Positions 38,641 through 49,567 of a DNA stretch of 64,000 nt are shown one piece after another. Source of the DNA: Vanessa cardui (taxonomy: Eukaryota; Arthropoda; Insecta; Lepidoptera; Nymphalidae); contig NC_061124.1 in NCBI RefSeq assembly GCF_905220365.1, forward strand, positions 8,558,501 through 8,622,500, in the 5' to 3' direction. The notes under the pieces are model-generated. The model searched no databases. It was not told the origin of the DNA and saw nothing but the letters and a program-made list of their open reading frames with translations. A program made the translations under genes and the position numbers. The first letter of the stretch is position 1. Each line of letters starts with the position of its first letter.

Positions 38641-39153
38641 ATATCTAATTTGAAGATTGAATTGGATTACACATTATGGTGACAAAATTATCACTAAATC
38701 TTTTTATCTACATAGTCTGTATCATTATTATGATTATTATTGTAGAACGGACACAGCCTATTTTAATATATATTACAACAGACAATATTGTAATATGATT
38801 AATTAGAAATCAGTGAAAGGCTTCCATGTGAAATCATTCTCTGGAAAGATCTTTAAGTACGTATTAAAATTAAACACATTTGACGACATATGACGGAAAA
38901 TTGCTTTTCTGTAACGCTCTTCTTTTGTTTAATAATATCTATAATGGTAGCCTTTAAATAAACTAGTGGGTTGCCAGAGAAACTTCGCATTTATTTAAAG
39001 AAATCTATGACAGGTTTTGTACTCACTGTTGTTTACATTTTTCATATTTTTTTTCTCTTATACAGCCCAGACACCGCTCTCTAACCGGCCAGCAACTCGT
39101 TTCCACTCAAATTAATTCTTAGTTTAATCATAACAATTTAGTAAATTGCAATC

Positions 39154-39448
39154 GAAATGGCCCAGTGGTTAGAACGCGTGCATCTTAACCGATGATTGCG
39201 GTTTCAAATCCAGGCAAGCACCGCTGATTCATGTGCTTAATTTGTCTTTATAATTCATCTCGTGCTCAGCGGTGAAGGAAAACATCGTGAGGAAACCTGC
39301 ATGTGACAAATTTCCTAGAAATTCTGCCACATGTGTATTCCACCAACCCGCATTGGAACAGCGTGGTGGAATATGTTCCAAACCTTCTCCTCAAAGGGAG
39401 AGGAGGCCTTTAGCCCAGCAGGGAAATTACAGGCTGTTGTTGTGTTGT
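39154..39448 (+). mobile_element. Metulj-like SINE, full length, with perfect target duplication
   Basis: Flanked by exact 12-base repeats TAAATTGCAATC at 39142-39153 and 39449-39460. Head AAATGGCCCAGTGGTTAGAA, body, end AGGCTGTTGTTGTGTTG. The best-preserved insertion in the window. Confidence 0.92.
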
Positions 39449-39984
39449 TAAATTGCAATCAAGAATCTCTTAAATTTTCTGCACACCTAATGCTGAAGTT
39501 TTTCAAATTGAGACCATAATCGATTGTTTGATCAGATTTCGTCCCATAACCACTGAGACAAAAGTTGAAATGAGACTATTAATAGATAAGAAGATGTTGT
39601 TGAATAATTTAACAAATATTATAGCCGTCAATCAGTAATCAGTTCCTACCAAGGTTGTAGGACAAAGGCTTAACATTAATTTACATCGGTAACGACTAAT
39701 AATAATTTTAAATTATAATTTAAACTCTACTTCGAAAACAAATTATTTTAGGAAGATTCTTAGGATGCTAGGAGTTTCGTAACTTGAACAATTGGATCCA
39801 AGTTTTAGTAGTCCAGGTTTTAGGGTGCTCAAAGTTCGTAGAGTTGGTAGCTTTGAGATTGATGTATGTGTTGACTAAAATGATTTAATTACTAGCTTAA
39901 AAGATTGCTAACCCAGAGGATTCAGATTCATATCTTGGATCACAATATTTAAAATTTTTTGAATTTCACTTGAGTATTTCTCAG

Positions 39985-40058
39985 GCAAGCCGAGATGGCC
40001 CAGTGGTTAGAACTCGGGCATGAAACCGATGATTTCGGATTCAAACCCAGGCAAGCAC

Positions 40059-40123
<65 letters not shown>

Positions 40124-40308
40124 CTTAATTGTCTAATTTCCTAATTTCCTGCATGTGTCTAATTTCACTGAAATTCTGCCACATGTGCATTCCACCAACC
40201 CGCATTGGAACAGTGTGGTGGAATATGTTACAAGCCCTCTCGTTAATTGGAGAGGAAGCACTTAGCCCAGCAATGGGAAACTTACAAGCTGTTACTTTAC
40301 TTTACTTT
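39985..40308 (+). mobile_element. Metulj-like SINE with internal (AT)n expansion and (TTAC) tail
   Basis: Flanked by ATTTCTCAG at 39976-39984 and 40309-40317. The head is normal to AGGCAAGCACCACT; then an (AT)n run (40062-40120) replaces the middle. The body resumes at GTGCTTAATTGTC and ends GTTACTTTACTTTACTTT. Confidence 0.85.
40062..40120 (+). repeat. (AT)n microsatellite inside a SINE
   Basis: About 29 perfect AT units within the SINE at 39985-40308. Confidence 0.95.
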
Positions 40309-43300
40309 ATTTCTCAGTAGCACACCGAATCAGGTAGTGGTGTCATACGAATACTTTCGTCTTTTAGACATCTCGTAAAGTCATCTCACCTCAAAATGCA
40401 CCTGTGTTTATGCAACATTTTGCATCGTAATACGCTCGCTAAATTTGGCTAAGCTTTGAGACAGGCTACTAAGCTAAAATTCGGTACTTAAGTTTCGCAT
40501 ATCTTAAGGATAAACAATTATATGTGGAACATCAAAACAATTTTATCCGATGATAAAATGCATATCAATAACATTTAATTTATTAAAATGATTAGTTATT
40601 TCTTTTGGTAGAAAGTCGACGTCAAAGTCTAAAATCTTTATTCAATATAGAAGTTATAGACTTGCTTATTGATAGTCCAAAATCTACCATCGGTTCCGAA
40701 ATTAAGTCCTCAGTCCTGAGACGCATCGGCGAAAAAAAGAAACTCGTGATTAGATAGATTTAATGTTTTCGTGTACAATAATAATGAACATATTTTCGTT
40801 ATTTGAAACAGTCAGTTATCGACAGCTAGTATTACTAATATATAAAATAATTTATTACCGCTTAGCATTATCAAATAGAATAATGATTATGTAGATAGAT
40901 TAAAACACACGTAAACCTTTTTTACATGTTTTTATTTAACTTATCCTGTTTACAATGCGCGTTCGCGCGCATCAACTATTGGACCTGAATATTTAATCAG
41001 TCCCACTCAACTGAATGACCAAATATTTTGCACACACTTTGAGTGCGGGTGATAAATGTTGTACATTTTTTAAAACAATACGATAGGCTTTAAAAAAATA
41101 TTCAACTCAAAAGCAATCATGTTAATAGTTTTAATATAAAAATTGCTTAGTGCTTAAAGTAAGTAATAGCACATAGCAATTTAATGTTCATTTACCAGAA
41201 CCAAATATGAAATGTCAATTTCGCTTGGGAATGTTTAATTAGATTCATTAACCACGTATTGAAGTTAAATGTATTCTTAATTGAATCGAAAAAGAACTAA
41301 ACAATCGAATAAAAAATTTACATACTCCATACGATTTGCTACATTATGGTATATGGTCTGATATATTATGTACTACAAACAGTTCTTGATTTATGTTAAT
41401 TAATTGAATACAACATATACCACTTCACTATAAGATGCATTATAATTTTAGATCCAGTGGTCCGATAAGAATTTCGTCGAAGTCCAAAACGCCATTTTTT
41501 CGCGAATCCAGAATGAATATCATTGATTATTCAAGATCTCGACCTGATATCGCGTCAATTGAATGTCAAAGTTGTATATTTTATTTAACTTATCTTATGG
41601 TTGGAATAGAGTATAAAGGTTTTTATATAGTAATTACATGACTGACTAGGGATATGTCATTTTTCTTTGGGGATAAGACCGGCTCGTGCTGGATGGCAAA
41701 CGGCGTGATGCTCCCTTGTGCAGTCATGCTCCGCCTTTACATGAGACGAATACTCATACTCCATTGTTACAATGAGGACTAAAACAGTAATTGTATATTA
41801 ATATTACATATTAATTATTATCTATACTACTATTTATTAAAAACTCAAAAACTTCTGTGCCGATTTCAAAAAATCATTCAACTTTGAAACGCTACATTTA
41901 TTCTGAGTAACATAGGCTAGAATGAAATACCCTAAAATGCGCTACGGACACTATTGATGATAGAGCAAAAGTATATTTTACATTATTAAAGCGCATATCT
42001 GCAAAAAAAAACTTATAATAGTGGGATATGGTATCGCGAAGTTTTTGTTTTAGTAATTGTTGAGTTTATTCATTATATACACACACAAACAAATGCTTAA
42101 TTGACATGAGCTTAATCAATTTGTTTAATAGGGAAAATTATTATTTATTAGAAAATCAATGCGGAATCTTAAGCTAAAAACCAATACCGTGCCCCAGGAA
42201 AGATGTATTAACTTCGAGAAGTCGGAACCTAGCTGTTATTAGTTTACCTTTCCTCCTCGTGTTTGTACAATGATTCTCACCATTTCTTTAAAAAAGATCT
42301 ATATTATTGTGAATGTACATATATATATATATATACAAACGTTATATTGGAACATTATTTGTTAATAATTTATTGCCGATGCTAATGCTAAAGCAGAAGA
42401 TTAAATGGAAAGTTATTTCGGTAGGTATTTTATTGAAAAAAAGATTCGTGTATTTGTCACCTCCAAATTCATATGTACATTCCTATTTGTTAAGGTTAAT
42501 TCCATAAACGCAATTTCTTTTTAAATTACAACAAATACTGTTAATTACATTCCAATTATCCTTTATTTTATAATGTATATTAAGGATTTTATTTTTAATA
42601 TAAATATATTTAGCATGAATACAAACCAATTAGGGTTTTCCCGAGTATGATATAAATGCTTTCAAACGACACCAATTGATGTATTCCACAGTTACGAGAC
42701 TATTTAAATTAATAATTGTATTTTCTTCCATTACATTCAAACGTTTATCTTTTGGATGGACTGTTACGATTTCAAATGAACGAGACGTAAGGTTTCAGGA
42801 TAGAATCTGCGACTTTTACATTGTAAGACGTCTCTTAAGCCGTTGATCATTTGAGATTTGGTTGAAAAATATCTTTAAAAACGAAGCTCGATGTTTTTCA
42901 AGTTAAAAATATGATTTTTGTTTCACCTTATCTACGCTTATTGCCTGTTTGTAACCATGAAACGTTTTGACAAAAAACATTTCCCCAGACGCCCTGTTAC
43001 GGACTAAATGGGACGTTCTCTTCTGATAATTACGGAATGTCCCTTACAACGACAACGCCCTGTGTGTATGCACAATCTTTAATCGGATTTCCTGCCTTGA
43101 GGTCCGTAACCGCACACGAGGTACTTATAATATTACCTCACATGCGCGTGTCATATAAAAGTATTGAAAATCTTTGTATTGCCAAAGGATAACTTACTTA
43201 TATATTTTATGTACACCAATAGTTAATAAGCACTTATATTATGGCTATTATTAATGTGATGATGATATGGTCGCGTATGACGCCTTTTATATGTTTAACG

Positions 43301-43384
43301 CATCCAACACGTTATTGATAGGTAATTTCAAAATGACGTATGTATATTTAAATGTAGATAAGAGGTAGTTGCTTTTAGAACACT

Positions 43385-43625
43385 TATGTCCCTTTTTTGA
43401 GAAGATGGTTTGCAGTACCTACATTTCACCTCGTTGTTCCAATTGATGATGATACACATGTGGAAACCTGCATAAAAGTATCATGCAGGTTTCCTCACGA
43501 AATTTTTTGTTCATCGTCGAGTAAGAAATGAATGTAAACGCTACTGTACTAGAATTGCTAGTAGTTTTTGGCACGTGTTTCAACCCGCTGTCTCTGATTC
43601 ACGTGTTCTAATAATCATCTCAGCA
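43385..43625 (-). mobile_element. Old Metulj-like SINE remnant
   Basis: TGCAGGTTTCCTCACGA and TCGTCGAGTAAGAAATGAAT match the minus-strand order of better copies; the rest is diverged and partly duplicated. Confidence 0.45.
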
Positions 43626-44969
43626 ATATATAAGTAAGCTAAATAGTATTATTATAAAACATGAAAGAAAAGTATTTCGATATAGCTCATGAATAAATAA
43701 AACGTCAAAAACAATATAAAAAAAAATAATGTTCCTCGTGCCCGTTATAAAGTTAATACGATGGTAATGATACGGAAATTGCATTTCACGACCACAAAAT
43801 GTTTAATCAGTAAACTGTCACACAATGCTTCGTCAAGTAAGGACAAAAGCAATGTATATACATATATAAGTAAGAAATTTATCGATTAATTAAAAATATA
43901 TTTATTTGTAATAAGAGAACAGGCAAAAATTTTATAAGTCCATTAACACTTTTAAAAATAATAGTAAGAACTCATTTGATAAAATTAGCTTTTAAAGAAT
44001 ACAAAGTTACGTGTTTATACTGTTTATAGTTGAGTTTTTGTTTGTGAGTATTCTAGTTCGGACGTCTATAGACAATCTTGAGTTTAGAAACAGGTACTAA
44101 TAATATACTTAATATAAGAAATAGTGTCGAAGAACTAACATGTTAAGGCTCAACTAACTTACAAAGAAGTATTTCTAATTTAGCTCGTAAGATTTGACAT
44201 AAACAAACATTGTAACCTACAACAGCATATTAAATAAAATATACTGTAACAAACTTCTTTTGCACGCTTATAATTTACGATTAAATGAAATCTAAAGTGA
44301 ATACAGCTTCGAAATATAGATCGAAGTAAAATCAGCAACAGAACAATAGTTACTTTTTTTCATTAAACATTAAAATCTCCTACTTTATAAGTTAATTCAA
44401 TTATTATATTTTAATATCGATCCTGGGTGAAGTTCAGGTGACGTTCATATGTCTATGTTGTTATATGTTCATATGTCTATCTATCTATTTACATCTATTG
44501 TCTATTGAGGACAGGTTTAAAAAGTATGTTGTTATTTGGTAGAAACGTTGTGGTCGGGAGTCAAGACCCAAATATACGGCCTTCCTAATTTATATTGCTA
44601 AAATGTGATACGTTAAGTTTTATTTAGAGATTATATGTGAATGCATTTGTATGACAACTTTCATAAAATTATAAAGCTTAAGAAGGATATGCTTTTACCT
44701 AAAATATTATTATTTATTGGTTTATAATAGTACAATTCTTTTTTGGTTGCAACCAAGGGGAAAAATATTGTATTTGCAATTTGCCATTTTCATTTGAACT
44801 ACCTACTTATTTTCCGGGTGATACGATACGACACCAAAATGTGATCTATAGATTAATAAATTATATGTAAAGAAAAGATAAATTGAATTCTTGATCTTAG
44901 TGATAATACACGATCTTAAAATTGAAACTAATATTTTGACAAACTTTTTTCTGTAACAGAATAGCCACA

Positions 44970-45030
44970 ATGGACGCCTTATTATTCGCTATTAACTTAG
45001 AAGTCGTATTGCTTCAAATGGGAATTTTAG
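44970..45030 (+). CDS. DRC9: DRC9-like exon 1
   Basis: MDALLFAINLEVVLLQMGIL plus one base, phase 1 out, donor GTAAGT. An acceptor-like TTTTTCTGTAACAG ends at 44960, ten bases before the ATG, so the 5' untranslated region probably starts in an upstream exon. Confidence 0.72.
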
Positions 45031-48000
45031 GTAAGTGAGAATTATTTATACATTCTTTACAGATTATTATTAATACAATAAAATGAAACAGCTACTGAAT
45101 AGTTACTTGTCGTTCATCGTCATTAAGGGTTTTCACCATTATAAAAGTTTATAATAAAACAGAAATAATGACAAGTTATGTACAATAAATAATTTTTAAT
45201 GTTTGTTCAGTTCTATTCATTCACGAAAGCGCGCCCATCATGTCATTATTATCAAAGTGCATTAGCATGAGTGAGTAACGCTCGTGCATACAAAATGTCT
45301 TAGTGTGTGTGAGAAGACTAAGGGTAAAGACAGCAAAAAAAGTAAAAATTAGATTATATTTTTTAAGTTTATTTCATTAAAAAATAATTAATTTAACGTA
45401 GAAAGCGCTCGTCCGTGATTGAATAGATCTATAACATTGTGTATTCGTTCTCCCCTGGCTCCATCTTTCGACATTATAAACTTTTAGAAAGGAGTGCTCA
45501 ACGAAGATTTCCAGCTTGCGGGATTCGAAGTAAGAGACAAAAACAACTCTATGACAAAGTTACTAGAGATCGGTGAGTTCCAACCGTAATATATAGATGG
45601 CGCTGAAGCGCAATCGCTATTAATATAAATAAATATTAATATAAGAGCATTTCATGACTTTTATAAGGTATTAATTTAACATTAAATATATTCAACCTTT
45701 CCTCATCATAATCACATGTCCTGTAGATATTTATTTTTATTCCAGTAAAATTGTTAAGGAAGTTTTTTTAAGAACTCTGACTGAATTGGCCGAAGGTGGT
45801 GATTGGTATACGCTAAAACAAGCTGTGAATATGTTGGAAACCAATGCCAATTCCAGCGCATCCCTCAAGGCTCAATATCAAAAGACAAGAACGTTAGTAA
45901 ATCATTTATTTAAATTAAATACTCATACGTTATTTAATCATTAACTATTTCTCAAATATGCTTCAAGGTCATTAGAAGATATCATAACGGAATTGCAAGG
46001 AAAGAGGCAGCAATGGTCACTTGATCTTCGCAATTGTGACATAAAGATAGCTTTGCTTCGTGATAGCATAAAGGTAAACATAAATAAATTCCAAACAAAG
46101 AACTTCTGATCAAAGAGTATGAACAAGCATTTCTACATTTCTAGTATGTATGGACTTTTTTGTTTTGTTCTTATTTTCAGGATAGCGTCTTGAATACGCG
46201 TCTTCAATTTAACTATGTGGACAAATGGTTAACCGCACGTGCTGAATCTGTGGAACTACAAACACAAACCAAGATCACACCAGCACCACGGCTCGAGTTT
46301 GAGGACTGCGTGCATGATGAGCTACTACGTGCTTATGCACTACAGATAAAGGTGTGATACAATCAAAGGCTCAAAGCTATCTAAACTAGGGTTGTAACAA
46401 GTCAAATCAAAATAAACTTTATTCAAGTAGGCTTTTACAAGCACTTTTGAATCGTCATTTTACAATTAAGTGAAGCTACCACCGGTTCGGAAAGTAGATT
46501 CTACCGAGAAGAACCGCCAAGAAACTCAGTAGCTACTCTTTTTTATCATTTAAAAATACAAAGTCATGTTAGTTAAATACAATTATTTAAATTAATATAT
46601 CCTACGTGGAAGTCAACAGGTATTAGCTCTACGCTTTTTTATCATCTATAAAATCTTGTATTGAATAATATGCTTTTTCTAAGAATGTATTTTTTACAAA
46701 CGATCTGTATTTACTAAACGGCAAAGTTAAAAATGTCTGCAAACAAACTTGGAAGCCTCGCCGATGATGATCATATCCGTCTTTGACTATCGAGTCAAGT
46801 CGAGGCGACAAGGCCTTTAAAAATCTTTTTTTTGTGTGGGATGGGTTATCACCACTACAGCTTGTGCCCAAATACTTGTTACGGTTGAGGGGAAGTGTTT
46901 TTTTTTTTTTTTTTTTTTAATGGAATCGGTTGGCGGACGAGCATATGGGCCACCTGATGGTAATTTTAAGTATTTAAGGTAAGTTTATTTTTTTCATTTT
47001 TTAAAACGCTGAAATTGAACTGTTGGAGGTTTTCATATTCCGATAAAATGGCCGCGACGCCTTGTCAACGTCGGACCTCGCGTTAAGACGGGGCTGTCAG
47101 TCTCATGACCATACCCAGCATTAACAATTAGATAATCTGACATTCGGAAGAAGACATTCGGAATAATCTGTTGGCATTATTAATAACACTAAAAATAAAC
47201 ATTCCATAATTTTTCACAATATTAAACTAATTCGCTCATTAAAAAATTATATCAAAATCAGTCAAATAAGTTAACAAAATTAGAAATAAAAAAGCGAGTA
47301 TATATTATGTAGACTATAGCCGTGAATCGTGATATGAAGTAAGTGGAAATAACTGTGAATAGATATATGAACGCAACATCAGACTGTAACTGTTGTATCT
47401 CAGTATGAATTACAGAAACATTATTTATTTTCATCACATTATTTGAATTGTTTAAGTATGAAGTAGTAGTACAAATTGATTACATGATTTTTAAGACTAG
47501 ATAATATACTTTATTGTACCGCATAGCAATTTTATTACTAAATACTTGCGCCCACAACTTCGTGGGCGTTTAAATTAAACAAAAAAGTTATTGTTGTAGC
47601 CTATATACACCTTATTACAGCTATCTGTCCGTGAAGTTCCGTCAAAATCGGTACAGCTGTTCCAGAGATTAGTTCGAACAAAAAAACAGTCTGACAAAAA
47701 AATAAATATATAAAATCATTTTGTAAAAATCGAGTGAGCGTGAATATTACAAATAGACACTCCAATCTTATTATATGTACATATGTATAGATTAGAATAA
47801 CGCTCAGTAATTTCAGGATATATGTAGGTATGTATTATTGTTGATTTTCTCTCTTTAAGGAACGAGAAGAGCTATTGGAATACTGGAAATCGCGGTACGC
47901 TAACGACACAGTCGATATAGAAAGTCGACTCACAGAGCAGTGCGAAAAGTTACGAGTCACAGTGAAACGCCGCGGAGAGCTAGAGGCTTTGGTAATCCTA

Positions 48001-49308
48001 AATAATATTATAAATTTGAAAATAACTCTGTTTTTTACACTTTCCGATATCAACTACTCAAATTATATCATTAACGTCATACATTGTCAGGGGTATATAA
48101 AGGATATAGAGTACCGAATATTTAACACTAAGCATATATTAACTAAACGTCTTCGGAGAAGTACAGGGCAATAAGCTTTAAATTAAAAAAAAAAGAATAG
48201 CCATGTCTATACAAAAATATCTACTATTTTTTTTCTATCTTTCATTTGTTCTCAAGCAACAGCAGCATTTATGACACAAAACATTAGATCTTTTAGGCTA
48301 GTTTTCTATAATTTATGCTTTCTTGCATTATCTTTGTCATATTAAATTTCATCATTAATAACTTGAAAGAGTAATTAATGTATAGGATAGACTTTTTAGC
48401 TAAATAGCAAGTGGTTCTCGCCCAAAAAATAATCCGATAAGTTGTTTTCGATTATGATTAAGAATGGATTATAATGGTTACTATCTACCTTTAATTATTT
48501 TGTACATTTATGATGCTCCATTAAAAACTGATAATTTCATCACTGATAATATTCTATCTATCTTATTATCTTCAGTCGTTATATATACTAATCGCTGTCG
48601 TCCGCGGTCTCTCTCGCCTTTTAGGGGTTGGTTTTTATGTGTTAGGCAAAAAATAGTCTATGTCCTTTCTTATAGTTCAAGTTTGCTGCATAGCACATTT
48701 CATGAAATTCGCTTCGTTGTTTTGGTCGTAGAAAAAGCGACAAACACACGGAGCTACTTTCATATTTATAATATGTGTAAGAAGTATATATGTAACATAT
48801 ATTGAAAATTGTATGAAAAATATATACTGTTATTAGTTTTATAGATCAGATACAACAATATACCATGTTGATTATTATTACTTGTATATTTTGATGCAAT
48901 ATAATTAACCAATTATCTATAATAATCGAAACTTTTTTATTAGGGTAATCTCGTGGTCTACAGCTGAACAAGGCAAAAGACTTATTAAGCAGTTTATATT
49001 TTTTTTATATATTAACATTAACATTCATAATATAAACACGAGTGTTTAATTCTAATAATAAATGCATTATTCATTAAAATATTAAATCGTTCTATATTCT
49101 GCAGTACAAATTACACGAAGGCGAAATGCGTGCATGGCTGACTTTCAAAAAAGAGCGCGCAGCCAGACTTGCCCGTGAAGACCGCTTGCGCCGAGCCGCT
49201 ACGCGCGTTCAAGCGTGGTGGCGAGGCGTCATGGTGCGCCGCGCGATAGGAACGTTCCGTTACTTACGGAACGTAAAAAAAAATGTGCCTAAAAGTAAAA
49301 AGAAATGA
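44970..49308 (+). CDS. DRC9: IQ-motif coiled-coil protein, probably dynein regulatory complex subunit 9 (seven exons)
   Basis: Exons 44970-45030, 45488-45572, 45746-45892, 45968-46073, 46181-46351, 47860-47991 and 49105-49308 total 906 bases with consistent phases (1, 2, 2, 0, 0, 0), giving 301 residues. All introns are GT/AG. The start CCACAATGGAC has a good context. The protein is charged and helical: an N-terminal part with KQLYDKVTRDRKIVKEV and LTELAEGGDW, a middle coiled coil (LEDIITELQGKRQQW), then EREELLEYWKSRYANDT, and a C-terminal IQ motif AATRVQAWWRGVMVRR with a basic tail. Known: DRC9/IQCG is a calmodulin-binding subunit of the axonemal nexin-dynein regulatory complex, in sperm flagella and motile cilia. 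Order of elements and the AWWRG-MVRR form favour DRC9; the related DRC10/IQCD is the alternative. It is shorter than vertebrate DRC9 (about 440), mostly at the N-terminus. Confidence 0.8.
45488..45572 (+). CDS. DRC9: DRC9-like exon 2
   Basis: 85 bases after acceptor ACTTTTAG, donor GTGAGT. Two frames are open. The one kept (KQLYDKVTRDR at the end) fits phase 1 in and phase 2 out and reads on into exon 3; the other meets a stop in exon 3. Confidence 0.75.
45746..45892 (+). CDS. DRC9: DRC9-like exon 3
   Basis: 147 bases after TTTATTCCAG. Encodes KIVKEVFLRTLTELAEGGDW followed by an Ala/Asn/Ser-rich helix and KAQYQKTRT. Donor GTTAGT, phase 2. Confidence 0.85.
45968..46073 (+). CDS. DRC9: DRC9-like exon 4
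   Basis: 106 bases, only 75 bases after exon 3. Encodes LEDIITELQGKRQQW and a helical stretch ending RDSIK. Phase 0 out, donor GTAAAC. Confidence 0.85.
46181..46351 (+). CDS. DRC9: DRC9-like exon 5
   Basis: 57 codons after a strong acceptor (TTATTTTCAG). Encodes DSVLNTRLQFNYVDKW and an acidic segment ending LRAYALQIK. Donor GTGTGA is usable but not strong. The intron that follows holds a LINE insertion. Confidence 0.87.
46405..46890 (-). mobile_element. LINE insertion in intron 5 of the DRC9-like gene
   Basis: Minus-strand copy of a second non-LTR family. An open frame from 46871 to 46629 keeps the C-terminus (LPFSKYRSFVKNTFLEKAYY, then SIQDFIDDKKA and a stop), followed by a 3' region to 46405 containing, on the plus strand, AATAAACTTTATTCAAGTAG and TTTTGAATCGTCA, and a short ATCAA-type tail. 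Opposite in orientation to the host gene. Related pieces: 14740-15140, 19747-19990, 63040-63135. Confidence 0.75.
47545..47725 (+). repeat. Dispersed repeat B
   Basis: GCGCCCACAACTTCGTGGGC, TTATTGTTGTAGCCTATATA, CTATCTGTCCGTGAAGTTCC, then ATCGGTACAGCTGTTCCAGA. In intron 5 of the DRC9-like gene. Confidence 0.55.
47860..47991 (+). CDS. DRC9: DRC9-like exon 6
   Basis: 44 codons after CTCTTTAAG; EREELLEYWKSRYANDT then a charged coiled coil ending GELEAL. Phase 0 both sides, donor GTAATC. Confidence 0.87.
48585..48785 (+). repeat. Dispersed repeat C
   Basis: CGCTGTCGTCCGCGGTCTC, GTTAGGCAAAAAATAGTCTA, AGTTCAAGTTTGCTGCATAG, GGAGCTACTTTCATATTTAT. The same layout occurs at 15640-15810 and 52265-52460; a diverged inverted relative may be at 60755-60925. 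Confidence 0.55.
49105..49308 (+). CDS. DRC9: DRC9-like exon 7 with IQ motif and stop
   Basis: 67 codons plus TGA after acceptor TATTCTGCAG. Starts YKLHEGEMRAWLTF, then an Arg/Ala-rich helix, the IQ motif AATRVQAWWRGVMVRR (IQxxxRGxxxR-like, calmodulin binding), and a Lys-rich end. GC-rich compared with its flanks. Confidence 0.93.
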   Translation, partial: YKLHEGEMRAWLTFKKERAARLAREDRLRRAATRVQAWWRGVMVRRAIGTFRYLRNVKKNVPKSKKK

Positions 49309-49561
49309 AGTCCTGTAAATTATATAATTCAATTTACAATTCGGTTTATCCATAATGATAGGTTTGATAATTTACATACAATAAATTTCAAGGTGTAAGT
49401 ATGCATGTAATAGTAAGGCTAGCTCACCGGCCACATAAATGTTTGTAAATGACTTTTAAGGGTATTTACTGTTCTAGAAGTGATCATAATTAAGACACTT
49501 GATATATTATCAAATAATCCTTTGATCCTACAAGTGTGTACAGCACTTAGTTTTGTAATGT

Positions 49562-49567
49562 AATAAA
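49562..49567 (+). terminator. Poly(A) signal of the DRC9-like gene
   Basis: AATAAA about 250 bases past the stop, followed by AT/T-rich DNA. Confidence 0.55.

Larger units (their letters stand above)
28811..44957. other. Gene-poor intergenic DNA
   Basis: No gene supported over 16 kb apart from one weak orphan exon near 28.9 kb. Repeats listed separately: several Metulj-like SINEs, the second SINE at 37034, repeat A, microsatellites and a Helitron-like end. A block near 36260 (ATGGACGGAAATGGAAG then GTTAGT) resembles a short start exon but has no partner. Confidence 0.55.

Noticed and set aside
44440..44500. Tandem GTTCATATGTCTAT pair
   Set aside because: Only two units, no longer structure.
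45492..45572. Alternative frame of DRC9-like exon 2 (protein-like too)
   Set aside because: With either acceptor it leads to a stop in exon 3; only the frame used stays open through all seven exons.
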